Below, one piece after another: positions 45,523-57,196 of a stretch of DNA of 64,000 bases (positions within the stretch are counted from its first letter, which is position 1; every line of letters starts with the position of its first letter). Location of the stretch: assembly GCA_903813345.2 (NCBI GenBank), contig CAIIXF020000005.1:40243375-40307374 (forward strand), written 5' to 3'. This DNA is from Owenia fusiformis (Eukaryota; Annelida; Polychaeta; Sabellida; Oweniidae). The notes below the pieces were generated by a model, which saw only the letters and a list, made by a program, of their open reading frames with translations, was not told where the DNA came from and ran no database searches. Made by a program: the position numbers and the translations under genes.

Positions 45523-46325
45523 CACGCCCGGTGATCGTACAAAAAAGATGGAGGGGGATTGGGCGATTTCTGCAGGAAAACTCAACAAATTTGGAAAATT
45601 TATTTTTTTAAGAGAAAATTTCCAACTGAATTGCCAAATGAATAGGCGCAGAATGAATAGATATAAGGGACATGCACTATTATAACAATACTAATGACAT
45701 TGCTCACTCAAGTTAGTTTCCATGCGTTATAAAAAAACAATCGAAATAAATTAATATAGGATGGAGGGGGGATCGGATGGAGGGGGGATAATGTGTATGT
45801 AAGACATGCTACTTGAATTTATTCTTATGACTCCAAATTTTCCCATTTTTCATTTTCCAGTGATATAATATCCAGTTTCTTATTGGGGTACATCCTTGCT
45901 GCAAGGGTATTTTACAAAATGAAGTCCTTTGAAGAAGGATGATTGGGGTACTGAGTTTAGTTTCTTCAAATACACGAGTTCTTTAAAAAGTGATCAATGC
46001 CCGGGATCAATGTCATTAGTACTGTGGTAATAACATATTTATTACAGGTCGTGTAGACCATTGTTGCCCGATTTATAGCAAAAACATTGACTTTTGCACA
46101 TTGGTGATGACGAGCCTTTTTTAATAGATCTCATATATATATATAAGGGTATCAGTTCAAAAAATACTAGATGACCTAACTTTTTTTGCCATGCACTGCG
46201 CTAATCATTTGGCAATTCAGTTGTAAATTTTCTCTTGAAAAAATAAATCTTCCAAATTTGATGAGTTTTCTTGCAGAAATCGCCCAACCCCCCCCTCCAT
46301 CCATTTTGTACGATCATCGGGCGTG
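45523..46325. mobile_element. Foldback element A, copy 1 (803 bp)
   Basis: CACGCCCGGTGATCGTACAA at the left is inverted at the right end (TTGTACGATCATCGGGCGTG). Pairing continues for about 140 bp through GGGCGATTTCTGCAGGAAAA, AGAGAAAATTTCCAACTGAA and TTGCCAAATGAATAGGCGCA. The interior contains GGTCGTGTAGACCATTGTTG and a CATATATATATATAAGG run. Related to the disrupted copy at 53690-57196. No coding capacity or clear target duplication. Confidence 0.75.
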
Positions 46326-46561
46326 AAAAAGGTCATTTGAAATTCATTCCTCAAAGTTACAGATCAGTCAAACCTCCTTTGAGACCATTAGAAGAAAATA
46401 GGAATGCTTCAACAACAAGACATATGTCATGGCCATTTATTGAGAAACTACAAACTAGATCTTTTTATCTTTTTGCCGCACTGATGTGTTATTTCGTTCA
46501 ATGCAAAAGTAACGCGAGATTTAGAAAGAAATCTCAAATATCTCTAGAAAGCAATTTATGT

Positions 46562-46620
46562 TACATCAAGGTGTGTGATCAGTACATCAAGGTGTGTGAT
46601 CGGCACATCATGGTTTGTGA
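46562..46620. repeat. 21-bp tandem triplication
   Basis: ACATCAAGGTGTGTGATCAGT and two further copies, the last diverged (ACATCATGGTTTGTGA). The period is in frame and leaves an open reading frame of repeated YIKVCDQ-like peptides that I regard as incidental. Confidence 0.85.
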
Positions 46621-46625
46621 AGGGA

Positions 46626-49430
46626 AAACGTTGCGAGCCGCATAAGCATTTGTTCGACTTGTGTACCCTGTTCCATGTCATTTTTAAACAATGCATACAC
46701 AAATACACATGTACAAGTGTGATTTTACAAAGAGTGTGCAAACTCGAACAAACCGTGTAAGAAATCACACGGATTGTGTACTATGTATTCTGCTAAACGC
46801 TATTCTATGTGTTAGAGATATCACATAAATATAAGATGTCCAATTTTGATACAGTTTGAGCACCATAGTGTACTTGTTCTAACAAGCATTGTGTCTGAGA
46901 AAATGCATGGGTTTTTCTCATTCTGCACAAAAAAAGATTTTTCATCAAATTAATTTTTTCCCTTTGATCAAAAAAATTATAAATCAAAACTTATATTCAT
47001 TTTAGACATTGTATGATTGTATATCGGCCTACATGATCTCAAATACTCAATATAAACAACCAAGTCTGACTGCCCTATTGTAATCTATCACCCCAGGGAT
47101 ACAAAAGGTAGATCGGTGTGAAGAGTTACCATTAGACTTAGTTAATCTAACATGTTATGTTAAATATATTACAAATAATAACTATATACTTGTGAGTGAC
47201 CCATCATAGATTTTTACAATGCAAGACATATCAATACTGGACAGAAACTCTACTTCTGTAAACAAAGGGTTGTTTTAGAATTAAAAACTGTGATTACTGG
47301 ATCTGTACTAGTACTGCAGCCTTAACTTGGATTAGTAGAGTTGTGTGTTAACTGTAGCTTATACATGAAGCCAGTAGGATGAAATGGGACACATGTTGAC
47401 CTGTTTAGAGTATCCCATTACAGTAGTTCAAGATTTCAAGACCAATAATTCAAACTAAGCATATCACATGGTGACAGACTGTTGACACTAATTTGTAAAC
47501 TTTCTCAGAAGCACTAATGGTTTTTTTGTGAGCAAATTTGGCGTAAGGTTATAGACTGTATTGTTTTTTGGAAAACAAAACACAACGATATTGTAAATAG
47601 TACTTTACAACAAAAGAAAATAAAGAAATTTCTTGCTATGAATGGAGGTATTTCCCCTTAGGCTACCTAAATTTAATAGAATATAACTTATTTGAGGAAT
47701 GCATACCAGACAGTGATGACGTCATCATGTCTAGTAGCAACTGATATTTTCTTTTGAAAAATCAGAAGTTTTCTGAAACGTTGTCTGAAAGATTAGAGTG
47801 AGACTGAAGTAGTATTCACGCTAAAAGCAAGGTGGGGCAATATATAGTTACAGACAATATGTGAATATAATAGAGTCACCTAGAAATACTGCCCCCGCTA
47901 AAGGGAATCGAATCGGTTTTATAAGGAATATTCAATAGAACAAAAAAAGAAATGAAAAAATGTAAATAAAGGAGTGACTTGTATTGCTGTATTGAATGAT
48001 GCAAAAACCACTTGATAACCACTCAATCAGTCTCATTCACACTTCTCTAGATCCCATACCATCAATGATTATATTATTATTTGATTTAAAAACTAATTTT
48101 GCAATCATTTTAGCTCACATGGGTAAGCTATTATTATCGCCCACTTGTCCTCAGCGTTTATTAATATTGGCATGGGGGATGACTCAACATAAAGAACTAG
48201 GTCCAGATATTCGCACGATTTACAAACCACTTCATGCAATGGCCAAATCAAATATGCTTCTGTAAAAAATTCTTAAAAACTTTCTCATTGTTATTGTTAC
48301 ACTATAGGCTGGACAATATGAAGTTAGGCTGGACAATATGAAGTTAGCGAAAACGGGGCTAAGGTCATTTTCTGTTATAACTTTTTACAATATTTACACG
48401 AAGACATCTAAAATTTTGAAAAAAAGGTTAGAAGTATTTCTGGTATTTTCAAACATATTTCTCAAGAGAGTTTTTTCCAAAAGGGTCGGGAGATTTTTTG
48501 GTAGAATTTTTTGGTAGAATTACAAGGGCATCCGACAACAATCCGAGATATTGTGACCTAATATATTCGATTTGTTAGGCATTAAGTGTAATTCGAGGGT
48601 GTCAATTAGACAACAATTATCAAACCTCTGTTTAATGACTGACCATACGCTCATAAAAAGCATTAACAGACAATTAACAGACAATTAACAGACCAGAGTA
48701 TTTTACTTCAGATATAAATGTCGGGCAATGTATTCACCGCAGAATATAAAAAGGTGTTGTAAGGAATGTGATATTTAATTCCATAAGCCAGTAAACCACA
48801 ATCCTTTCGAGATATAATTCATTTAAACTTGACCTCAACTCAGACTTGACCCATATAGGTTTTCTTTATCGGGATCAAATAACGACTTTGTCTCACACTC
48901 CCAGCCATTTCCTGCCCTGCGTTTAATTGATGAATAGTTTGCGGTGGCCGCCTGTGTGAGATTTACCTTGCGGCTACTTGCGGTGGGTTAATTATTTGAG
49001 TATGTTAAACACAAAAAACGTGAACAAGCACATAAAAAGACGGAACATATCAATTACCGGTCAGCAGTACAATGAAAGATTCCGACCACATTTTTAGCTT
49101 TCTTTGACATACTCCGCTACATTGGTAATCCAAGATATCAATCTGATCAATTGTATAATTGTATTGTATAACATATATTGTAAAAGTGAGGTTTCGATCT
49201 GCGAGCTACACTTCCAACATTAGACCTGCAACTTACGATGTGCCCAAAACATTTTGAATTTGAGTCCAGGATATTTAAAAAAGGGTCGACCCCTTTTCAT
49301 TTAGAGGTAATTAGATTAAGAAATGGCAAAAACGATTTGTACATTGACAGGGTCATCCAATAGTATGCCATTCGTTTTTCAGACAGATTCAACCAACACT
49401 TTTTGATAAATCATGAAATTAAGTGACTAT
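46626..49430. other. Gene-free stretch with two micro-repeats
   Basis: No recognised gene. There is a direct 21-bp duplication near 48306-48348 (AGGCTGGACAATATGAAGTT twice) and four ATTAACAGACA units near 48661-48696. An 89-codon frame at 47996-48265 has no motif I know. Confidence 0.5.
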
Positions 49431-49957
49431 TGCCCAATCCATTAACTTCAGGACAAGCACTCATAGAGATGATAAAATAATTTGGACTTTGAGACAGTGA
49501 AGGTCCAAACAACCCACCAGAATGTTTTCTGAAATGTTGTCCTGATTTTCAGGCCTTTCCAATGCTTTATGCATCAACATGTTTCATTTGTAGATGTAGT
49601 CAACCTCTTAAAAGGACAAAATGGATTCATCAGGGATAAAGTGAAAAACAACATTTCCCATGTTATTTTCCCATAGGGAAAACTCATGCGATCCATTGTT
49701 TTCAGCTTAATTTTGATCACCCATAATTGATATTTAAAACACCTGCTTGAATCCAATATGAGCTTGACTGTCTCTCCTAATGCAACATATTGATGCATAA
49801 AACATTGAAAAATCACGAGTGGATAGGGCTGAAAATCAGGAAAACATTTTTGAAAAAAATGTCTTGGGTTGTTTGCACCTTCCCTGGCTCAAAGTCCATT
49901 GTCCATTATTTTATCATTTCTATGAGTGCTTGTCCTGGAGTTAATGCATTGGCCTAA
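49431..49957. mobile_element. 527-bp near-complete palindrome (foldback MITE)
   Basis: ATTAACTTCAGGACAAGCAC, TCATAGAGATGATAAAATAA and TTTGGACTTTGAGACAGTGA on the left are inverted at 49850-49950. The arms stay alignable inward past ATGCATCAACATGTTTCATT, leaving a short centre around 49640-49740. Flanking TGCCCAATCC and GGCCAATGC may be remnants of the ends. Confidence 0.75.
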
Positions 49958-50954
49958 CATATGCACCTTTTTAAATCTTCAGAAGACAGCCACAATCCAA
50001 CATATGACTGTCTAAAATCTGTTGCGTCACCTTCTGTGGTCCTTTAAAGAATATTATATCAGAAAATGTCCCCCTGTATTGTCCATTTGAATCGAGAGAG
50101 TTGTCAGGCACACAGTAGTACTCTCGGAATTTCATTTAAATTCAGCAAGTTGCTAGTTGTGCGTGCTGCTATTCACGCACGCATAGGGATGTTCACAGTC
50201 GGGGAGGAAAGGTCAAATTAAAAAACATTCCGACAGACACTGAACATGCCAAATCGAAGTTTGTTCTTTCAGAGACTGGCTCACTGACATAGGAAATGGA
50301 CTGGCTGGTAAGGTCGTTTGGTTTGGTTAGGACAAGTCTAAGGAGTATTACTTCTTCTACAGTCAAGTATTAATTTTGGTATTCCACAAATGTGCGGGTG
50401 ATAGGTCAAATGTGCAGGTCGCAAATCGAATGGTTTTTATAACATCCCGACTCGTAATGGAAAGGAAGACAATCAAAATTGAATCAGACACCTTTTTGAA
50501 CCAGCAGTTTTTGACGGCCGATCTTCAATACTGAAGATTATCAACGTCCAGCAAAATGCTAATTTTGTCATTTTGCTCATCAAATCGTAGACCATGGAAT
50601 TTCTTGTTGGGAACATGTCTGGACTGGGTAAAATGACAACAGTAATGTATCCTACACCCCCGAAAATATTTTGAAATTATAGATGTAATAGGACAATGCA
50701 ATTATTGCAATAATGTTTATCGAGGATGTGTTCTTTCAACAAGATATTAATGCTCACTTCATGTAACTTCGGAACTAAAAAAGTATTCCATGTAAAGACG
50801 TGGCCCTCCATTGAAACTTTTAGATCTAATTTTGTCTGATTTTAGTCTCCTTTAAAGTGCCACAATGGGGCAAAACTCTTCATATGCTATGCGTATAAAA
50901 GAATTGTATTGTGTATAATTCCTCAAAACTTTTGAAATCTAAAAACAATTTAGA
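49958..50954. other. Gene-free stretch
   Basis: No gene or element boundary seen. Confidence 0.5.
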
Positions 50955-51231
50955 TTAAATATAGACTAGGGTTGTTGTAAAGTCCCGACACCGACTTGGT
51001 TACTGTAAATCGATATAGTAATTTTATGTTTTCAAAATTTATTTTAAAGTTATTGAACTTATACCAAGGTTTTTTCACACTGCCGACTGTGGAGCATGCC
51101 ACAAGATACAATCTAAAAACTGAATACGTTTTCTTTTCGTCAAAAGTGCTGATTCTTGAAGTGAATAAACCTTCATTTTGTTTGCAGGGTTATTAGCTAC
51201 ATGAACACAAAGTGCAACGGGCAACACCACT

Positions 51232-51936
51232 GTTTTTTGTTTTCTCGATTTAAACTTACGTATAAGTCATGTTGCGGATTATCATTTGGCACAAAGTTAG
51301 ACAATATAGTCTAGCTTTTAGAAATGCTCTTGGTTTGGAATTTGCATTTAGACCATCGCTTTTGTTACATTGACGTAAGTCATCCAAGTAACATACTTTG
51401 GTAATATAATGGACTTTCGTCAATGTAACAAAAGTGAGGGGCTAAATATATGAATGGCAACTTCATTAACAAATTCCAAATCGAAGAAATTTATTAAAAC
51501 TAGACTATGCTTTGTGCTAAATTATAATGGACTTTCGTCAATGTAACAAAAGCGAGGGGCTGAATATATGAATGGCAACTTCATTAACAAATTCCAAATC
51601 GAAGAAATTTATTAAAACTAGACTATGCTTTGTGCTAAATTATAATGGACTTTCGTCAATGTAACAAAAGCGAGGGGCTGAATATATGAATGGCAACTTC
51701 ATTAACAAATTCCAAATCGAAGAAATTTATTAAAACTAGACTATGCTTTGTGCTAAATTATAATGGACTTTCGTCAATGTAACAAAAGTGAGGGGCTAAA
51801 TATATGAATGGCAACTTCATTAACAAATTCCAAATCGAAGAAATTTATTAAAACTAGACTATATTCTCTAGCTTTGTGCTAAATTATAATCTGCAACTTG
51901 ACTTATAAATAGGTTTAAATCGAGAAAACAAAAAAC
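51232..51936. mobile_element. Inverted-repeat element C with internal tandem array
   Basis: GTTTTTTGTTTTCTCGATTT, AAACTTACGTATAAGTCATG and TTGCGGATTATCATTTGGCA on the left (51232-51385) are inverted at about 51885-51936 and within the last array unit. Most of the centre is the 118-bp array at 51411-51890. The array unit is itself the inverted copy of the left arm's inner part, so the array grew by repeating one arm. Confidence 0.7.
51411..51890. repeat. 118-bp tandem repeat, four copies
   Basis: GGACTTTCGTCAATGTAACA starts units at 51411, 51529, 51647 and 51765, exactly 118 bp apart. Units differ at few positions (AAAAGTGAGG or AAAAGCGAGG), and copies two and three are almost identical. Confidence 0.92.
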
Positions 51937-52540
51937 TCATTACCAGGAAGTTCATCCATTTTGTTACATTGACGTTCCGTCAAAGTAACTAGTTGTGGAA
52001 CAGTGAACACGTACATTGAGCTAATATGTAGCTCTTTCAATAATCCTCTTTGAAATGAATAGGACTCGGGGACGTAACCAACTTTTAGTCAAGGTGTGCG
52101 ATCGTACGTACGCGACCCAAATGTTTTTAAAGATTTATTGCACCCATGGCACTCCAGGCTACGCATTTTTACTCATTCTCAATTTATGGAACACTCAGAA
52201 ACTATTCCCTCAAAACAGACTTCTTTCAATTTTTTGGGTTACGCTCCTATTCACGCACTTCTCTCCAAATATGCAAAAATTGGGCCCACAGTTTGAATAT
52301 GTCTATGGCCCATTTTTTATAATTCATGGCCTACAAATGGCCCAACAGGACAAGGTCATGCCCAAAGAGCCCATTTTTGAGGCCCTACAGAAGTTTTGGG
52401 CCCAGAAACTTTTGGGGCACTAAACATGTTTTCTGGGCCCACCCGGCGAGGGATGAGTTGGAAAGAGTGATTAACCTTTCGAACTTGGTGCAGAAGATGG
52501 AACATCTCACGATACATGTATAGCTCAAGCAGAAGCCCAA

Positions 52541-53301
52541 GCACAATTCTGCTCCAGAGAATGTTCCAGGGTTCATGGAGAATTTTAGCTAACTAAACAT
52601 ATCATTCTTTGTTCCCATTGATAAGTAATATAAATCTCCTGGTTGAGAATAAAGCCTTTCAATATAAGAAGAAAATCTAAGATACTCAAACAATTAATTG
52701 CGAGTTCGTCGAGTGCATATGTGGAACATGCCCGTTGGGAATTTAAGCTAGCTTGCGCGTATTCAACTATTCAACCGGCTGTCGGCAGATGGCTTGACCT
52801 ACTGTATTACGACTAACCCATTAAAATATGAATAGTACCGGCTACTATTCATCTTCATATTTGAATAAATTGGCCATATAGCGGTCGAATCGTTATTCAT
52901 AATCATAACATAAATAGGCTGACCCAAAGCACAATCATGCTCCAGAGAGGGTTCCTGGAGAATTTTAGCTGACTAAATATATCATTCCTTGTTCCCATTG
53001 ATAAGTAATATAAATTCAACTGGTTGACAATAAAGCCTTTCAATATAAGAAGAAAATCTAAGATACTCAAACAATTAATTGGAGTTCGTCGAGTGCATAT
53101 GTGGAACATGCCCGTTGGGAATTTAAGCTAGCTTGCGCGAATTCAACTATTCAACCGGCTGTCGGCAGATGGCTTGACCTACTGCATTACGACTAACCCA
53201 TTAAAATATGAATAGTACCGGCTACTATTCATCTTCATATATGAATAAATTGGCCATATAGCGGTCGAATCGTTATTCATATTCATAACATAAATAGGCT
53301 G
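52541..53301. repeat. 388-bp tandem duplication
   Basis: GCACAATTCTGCTCCAGAGA at 52541 and GCACAATCATGCTCCAGAGA at 52929 begin two copies that agree closely through CGAGTGCATATGTGGAACAT, AACCGGCTGTCGGCAGATGG, AGTACCGGCTACTATTCATC and CATAACATAAATAGGCTG. Few substitutions indicate recent duplication. Confidence 0.9.
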
Positions 53302-53845
53302 GCCATAAAAGCGATCAAATCGTTAGCCGACAGTTTAAACTCTTCAGTGGTAATCGGTTTGTTGTAAAGGAATAGTCTGGATTGATGAACTTTACGCCTG
53401 TTCGTAAATGAAACTTGTTGAAAAGATTCGTCTACTTCGTTATGCAATAAATGAATCTGATGAGCAATAAATACATATTTGAAGAAATATTTTTAATGCA
53501 TTTATATGCTTGGTATAAATCTCAAATGGTTTGTGGTAAAGTTGTTAATTTATATTTTGAAAATACAGAATTATAGTATCGATTTACAGTAACCAAGTCT
53601 GTATCGGGACTCTGTTGTCGAAGTCGGTGAATTTGAAACAACCCTATTAAATATGAAATCTTTAATAAAATTTTATAAAATGAGAGCAAATATTTCAAGG
53701 GGTTGGGGGGGGGGCGTGCGTCGGTTTTTTCAGGAGAAATTGCAGAATTTAATTGCTTAAATGAATAGGTGCATGGTATGGTAAAATATGTTAGGTCTTC
53801 TAGGATTTTTCTGAACCAATACGCCTCTATGATACTATTAAAAAG

Positions 53846-56555
53846 AGATCTGATTATTAGTCCCGAGCCCGACAAATGTTTTTCACAGAGCGGGATATAA
53901 TGAATCACAGTTACACTGTCACGTAATTTTATAGGGCTCGTGGGATAGTCGCAATTGCAAACACCTTTATCCCGTATGAGCACTTTGTAGCACTGAGCCT
54001 CGGGACAGTCAGTTTCTCAAACTCACTGTCCCGTAATTTTTTTTTTGCAAACGACGGGATATAATTAATTGAGACCTGACATATCCCGGCGCTGGGTAAA
54101 AAAATTTGCTGCGGGATAGAGTGATTTCAGAACTTGACTAATGCTGATCAAAGTATATGCTATATGCTATCAAGCCATCACACATCTCTATGTAATTACC
54201 ATACTATATTACCCTTGCAAAAAATTTCCATTTTTCATCATTGTAATGAATTATATCAACATCAGTCTTTAATCTTTGAAATGTTGCTAAAGTCTATTGG
54301 GAAGGGTGGCATGTACACACTTGATTCATAATACTATTGTTGGTGTGTGGGGGAGGGGGCATCTCCACACTTGACTCATATCATGGTCTATAAGAATCAC
54401 AACTGTCACACATCATCATTCCATCTGGTATCATTTAAGTATCTATGAATATGATTTGTAGTATGTACATAAATCCTTGTGCGCCATCTTGTATCATATA
54501 TTATGCCTATTGTTGTATATGTATTTTTATTTTTTAATCAGCTAATATATATGTATATAAATCCTGGTGATGTAATGTTGTCATTTCTCAAGCCATCTCA
54601 TATCATTTATCATCCTAATTGTTCATCTGTCAACAGCTCCTTCCAGTGAATTAAATAAAAGTTGTTTTTTACGATAAATACAGGTGAAGTATTGCGGCAA
54701 TTCCACATGCAATCTGTTTTTCCATCTATTCCCTGCTCTTATTCCACCATATTCTATCTATATGTTTTTGACATGCTGATTACCCATGCCATACATCCTG
54801 AAATAAGCAAATAAGATTTATTTACCAAATATGAACAAAATCGCTCCACTACTTTTCAATTTATAGTTAAAAAAGTAAAAATGGTCGCTATTTTTCAAAA
54901 TGGTCGTCTACTACCCAAAGTGTCATTAGACAGTGTGCCATGCTTAAAGTATTCACATATAAAATATGAACAAAATCGCTCTACTACTTTTTGAGTTATA
55001 GTAAAAAATGTAAAAATGGTCGCCATTTTTCAAAATGGTCGCCTACTACCCAAAGTGTCATTAGACAGTGTGCCATGCTTATAGTATTCACATACCAAAT
55101 ATGAACAAAATCGCTCCACTACTTTTCAATTTATAGTTATAAAAGTAAAAATGGTCGCCTACTACCCAAAGTGTCATTAGACAGTGTGCCATGCTTATAG
55201 TATTCACATATAAAATATGAACAAAATCGCTCTACTACTTTTTGAGTTATAGTAAAAAATGTAAAAATGGTCGCCATTTTTCAAAATGGTCGCCTACTAC
55301 CCAAAGTGTCATTAGACAGTGTGCCATGCTTATAGTATTCACATACCAAATATGAACAAAATCGCTCCACTACTTTTCAATTTATAGTTATAAAAGTAAA
55401 AATGGTCGCCATTTTTCAAAATGGTCGCCTACTACCCAAAGTGTCATTAGACAGTGTGCCATGCTTATAGTATTCGCATATAAAAATATGAACAAAATCG
55501 CTCCACTACTTTTCAATTTATAGTTATAAAAGTAAAAATGGTCGCCATTTTTCAAAATGGTCGCCTACTATCCAAAGTGTCATTAGACAGTGTGCCATGC
55601 TTATAGTATTCACATATAAAATATGAACAAAATCGCTCTACTACTTTTTGAGTTATAGTAAAAAATGTAAAAATGGTCGCCATTTTTCAAAATGGTCGCC
55701 TACTACCCAAAGTGTCATTAGACAGTGTGCCATGCTTATATTATTCACATACCAAATATGAACAAAATCGCTCCACTACTTTTCAATTTATAGTTATAAA
55801 AGTAAAAATGGTCGCCATTTTTCAAAATGGTCGCCTACTATCCAAAGTGTCATTAGACAGTGTGCCATGCTTATAGTATTCACATATAAAATATGAACAA
55901 AATCGCTCTACTACTTTTTGAGTTATAGTAAAAAATGTAAAAATGGTCGCCATTTTTCAAAATGGTCGCCTACTACCCAAAGTGTCATTAGACAGTGTGC
56001 CATGCTTATATTATTCACATACCAAATATGAACAAAATCGCTCCACTACTTTTCAATTTATAGTTATAAAAGTAAAAATGGTCGCCATTTTTCAAAATGG
56101 TCGCTTACTACCCAAAGTGTCATTAGACAGTGTGCCATGCTTATAGTATTCGCATATAAAAATATGAACAAAATCGCTCCACTACTTTTCAATTTATAGT
56201 TATAAAAGTAAAAATGGTCGCCATCGCTTGATAGCATATAGCATATACTTTGATCAGCATTAGTCAAGTTCTGAAATCACTTTATCCCGCAGCAAATTTT
56301 TTTACCCAGCGCCGGGATATGTCAGGTCTCAATTAATTATATCCCGTCGTTTGCAAAAAAAAAATTACGGGACAGTGAGTTTGAGAAACTGACTGTCCCG
56401 AGGCTCAGTGCTACAAAGTGCTCATACGGGATAAAGGTGTTTGCAATTGCGACTATCCCGCGAGCCCTATAAAATTACGTGACAGTGTAACTGTGATTCA
56501 TTATATCCCGCTCTGTGAAAAACATTTGTCGGGCTCGGGACTAATAATCAGATCT
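53846..56555. mobile_element. 2,710-bp element B: 330-bp TIRs, 8-bp target duplication
   Basis: The termini AGATCTGATTATTAGTCCCG and CGGGACTAATAATCAGATCT are inverted. The arms are 330 bp each (53846-54175 and 56226-56555) and nearly identical. TTAAAAAG flanks both ends exactly (53838-53845 and 56556-56563). An 8-bp duplication fits hAT-like or related DNA transposons; no transposase is present, so it moved in trans. Arms contain many GGGATA/TATCCC words. Internal DNA is about 650 bp of unique sequence and then a satellite array. Confidence 0.9.
54840..56225. repeat. 135-bp satellite with alternating 270-bp dimer, about ten units
   Basis: GTGTCATTAGACAGTGTGCC recurs at 54920, 55055, 55171, 55306, 55441, 55577, 55712, 55847, 55982 and 56117. 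Spacing is 135-136 bp except one 116-bp unit that lacks 19 bp. Two variants mostly alternate: type A (ACCAAATATG, CTCCACTACTTTTCAATTTA) and type B (ATAAAATATG, CTCTACTACTTTTTGAGTTA), giving a 270-bp higher-order unit. Each unit contains AAAATGGTCGCCATTTTT, a near palindrome. Confidence 0.92.
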
Positions 56556-56688
56556 TTAAAAAGGCGCAACGTCACCAACGTCCAAGGTCAATGTTTCTGC
56601 TATAAATCAAGCAATAATGGTCTACACGACCTGCAATAGATACAAATGAAGTCATTATCACAAAATTAATGTCATTGCTGACTTTTTA

Positions 56689-56900
56689 TGTCACCACCAA
56701 AAAGTGGTGACATATTGTTCTCCGTTTTTTTGTGGCGGCAGTTGGTGATCGGCGGTTGGCGATCGGCGGGTGGCGGTCATACGGGTCGGTGTTTGGCGCC
56801 TGTAACAAATTCTTAAAACCTCCAATAACTTCCAAAAACATTGAGTTTTGCACGTTTGTCACTGTTCCACAGCTGGATGACTCTTAACTGTAGCTAGTAT
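56689..56900 (+). repeat. Dispersed repeat R1
   Basis: ATGTCACC (56689) and GGTGACAT (56706) form the same small hairpin as at 10233, followed by ATTGTTCTCCG and GGCGGTTGGCGATCGGCGGG. Confidence 0.65.
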
Positions 56901-57196
56901 CAAGATGGCGGCAAAAGTTCTTTCGTTTTCGATAAACCTCCGATTTCAGTCAAACTAAGTTGAATGTGTAATCTGCATTTCACTAACACTGGAACAGTGA
57001 TAGTGATGATGCGCCTTTTTAAGAGATATCATATCTTCTCCTTGAAGCCATAACATATTTTACCATACCGTGCGCTTATTCATTGAGAAATTCAATATAT
57101 GTTTAAACCTTCTCTTGAAAAAAGATTTGTTGAAATTTCTTACACTTGTTAATCGCCGCATGCCCCTTTGTTCATTTTGCCGATAATTGGGCATGA

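Larger units (their letters stand above)
50967..53646. mobile_element. 2.7-kb inverted-repeat element D
   Basis: TAGGGTTGTT at 50967 and AACAACCCTA ending at 53646 are inverted. About 100 bp of arm follows (AGTCCCGACACCGACTTGG, TTACTGTAAATCGATATAG, ATGTTTTCAAAAT), with a 25-bp insertion in the right arm. TTAAATAT occurs directly outside the right end (53647-53654) and 4 bp outside the left end (50955-50962), a possible but imperfect target duplication. The interior contains element C (51232-51936) and a 388-bp tandem duplication (52541-53301). No transposase recognised. Confidence 0.65.
53690..57196. mobile_element. Foldback element A, copy 2, split by element B
   Basis: The left part (about 53690-53845) contains TTGCTTAAATGAATAGGTGC and ATGGTATGGTAAAATATGTT. 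Inverted partners lie at 57040-57110 (AACATATTTTACCATACCGT and GCGCTTATTCATTGAG). AAGGCGCAACGTCACCAACG and GGTCTACACGACCTGCAAT at 56560-56640 are the inverted forms of sequence at 46042-46120 in copy 1. The element must have been continuous before element B landed in it. A copy of repeat R1 (56689-56900) is also inside. Confidence 0.65.

Noticed and set aside
46271-46645. 124-codon frame with repeated YIKVCDQ peptides
   Set aside because: It begins inside the terminal repeat of foldback element A and ends in a 21-bp tandem triplication. It is a by-product of repeats.
52055-52423. 122-codon frame inside element D
   Set aside because: It overlaps other frames on both strands. The GGCCC-rich wording gives spurious openness and no transposase motif is visible.
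55673-56146. Repeated 67-codon frames in the element B satellite
   Set aside because: Identical peptides come from identical satellite units; a 135-bp period simply preserves frame. There is no start or splice context.
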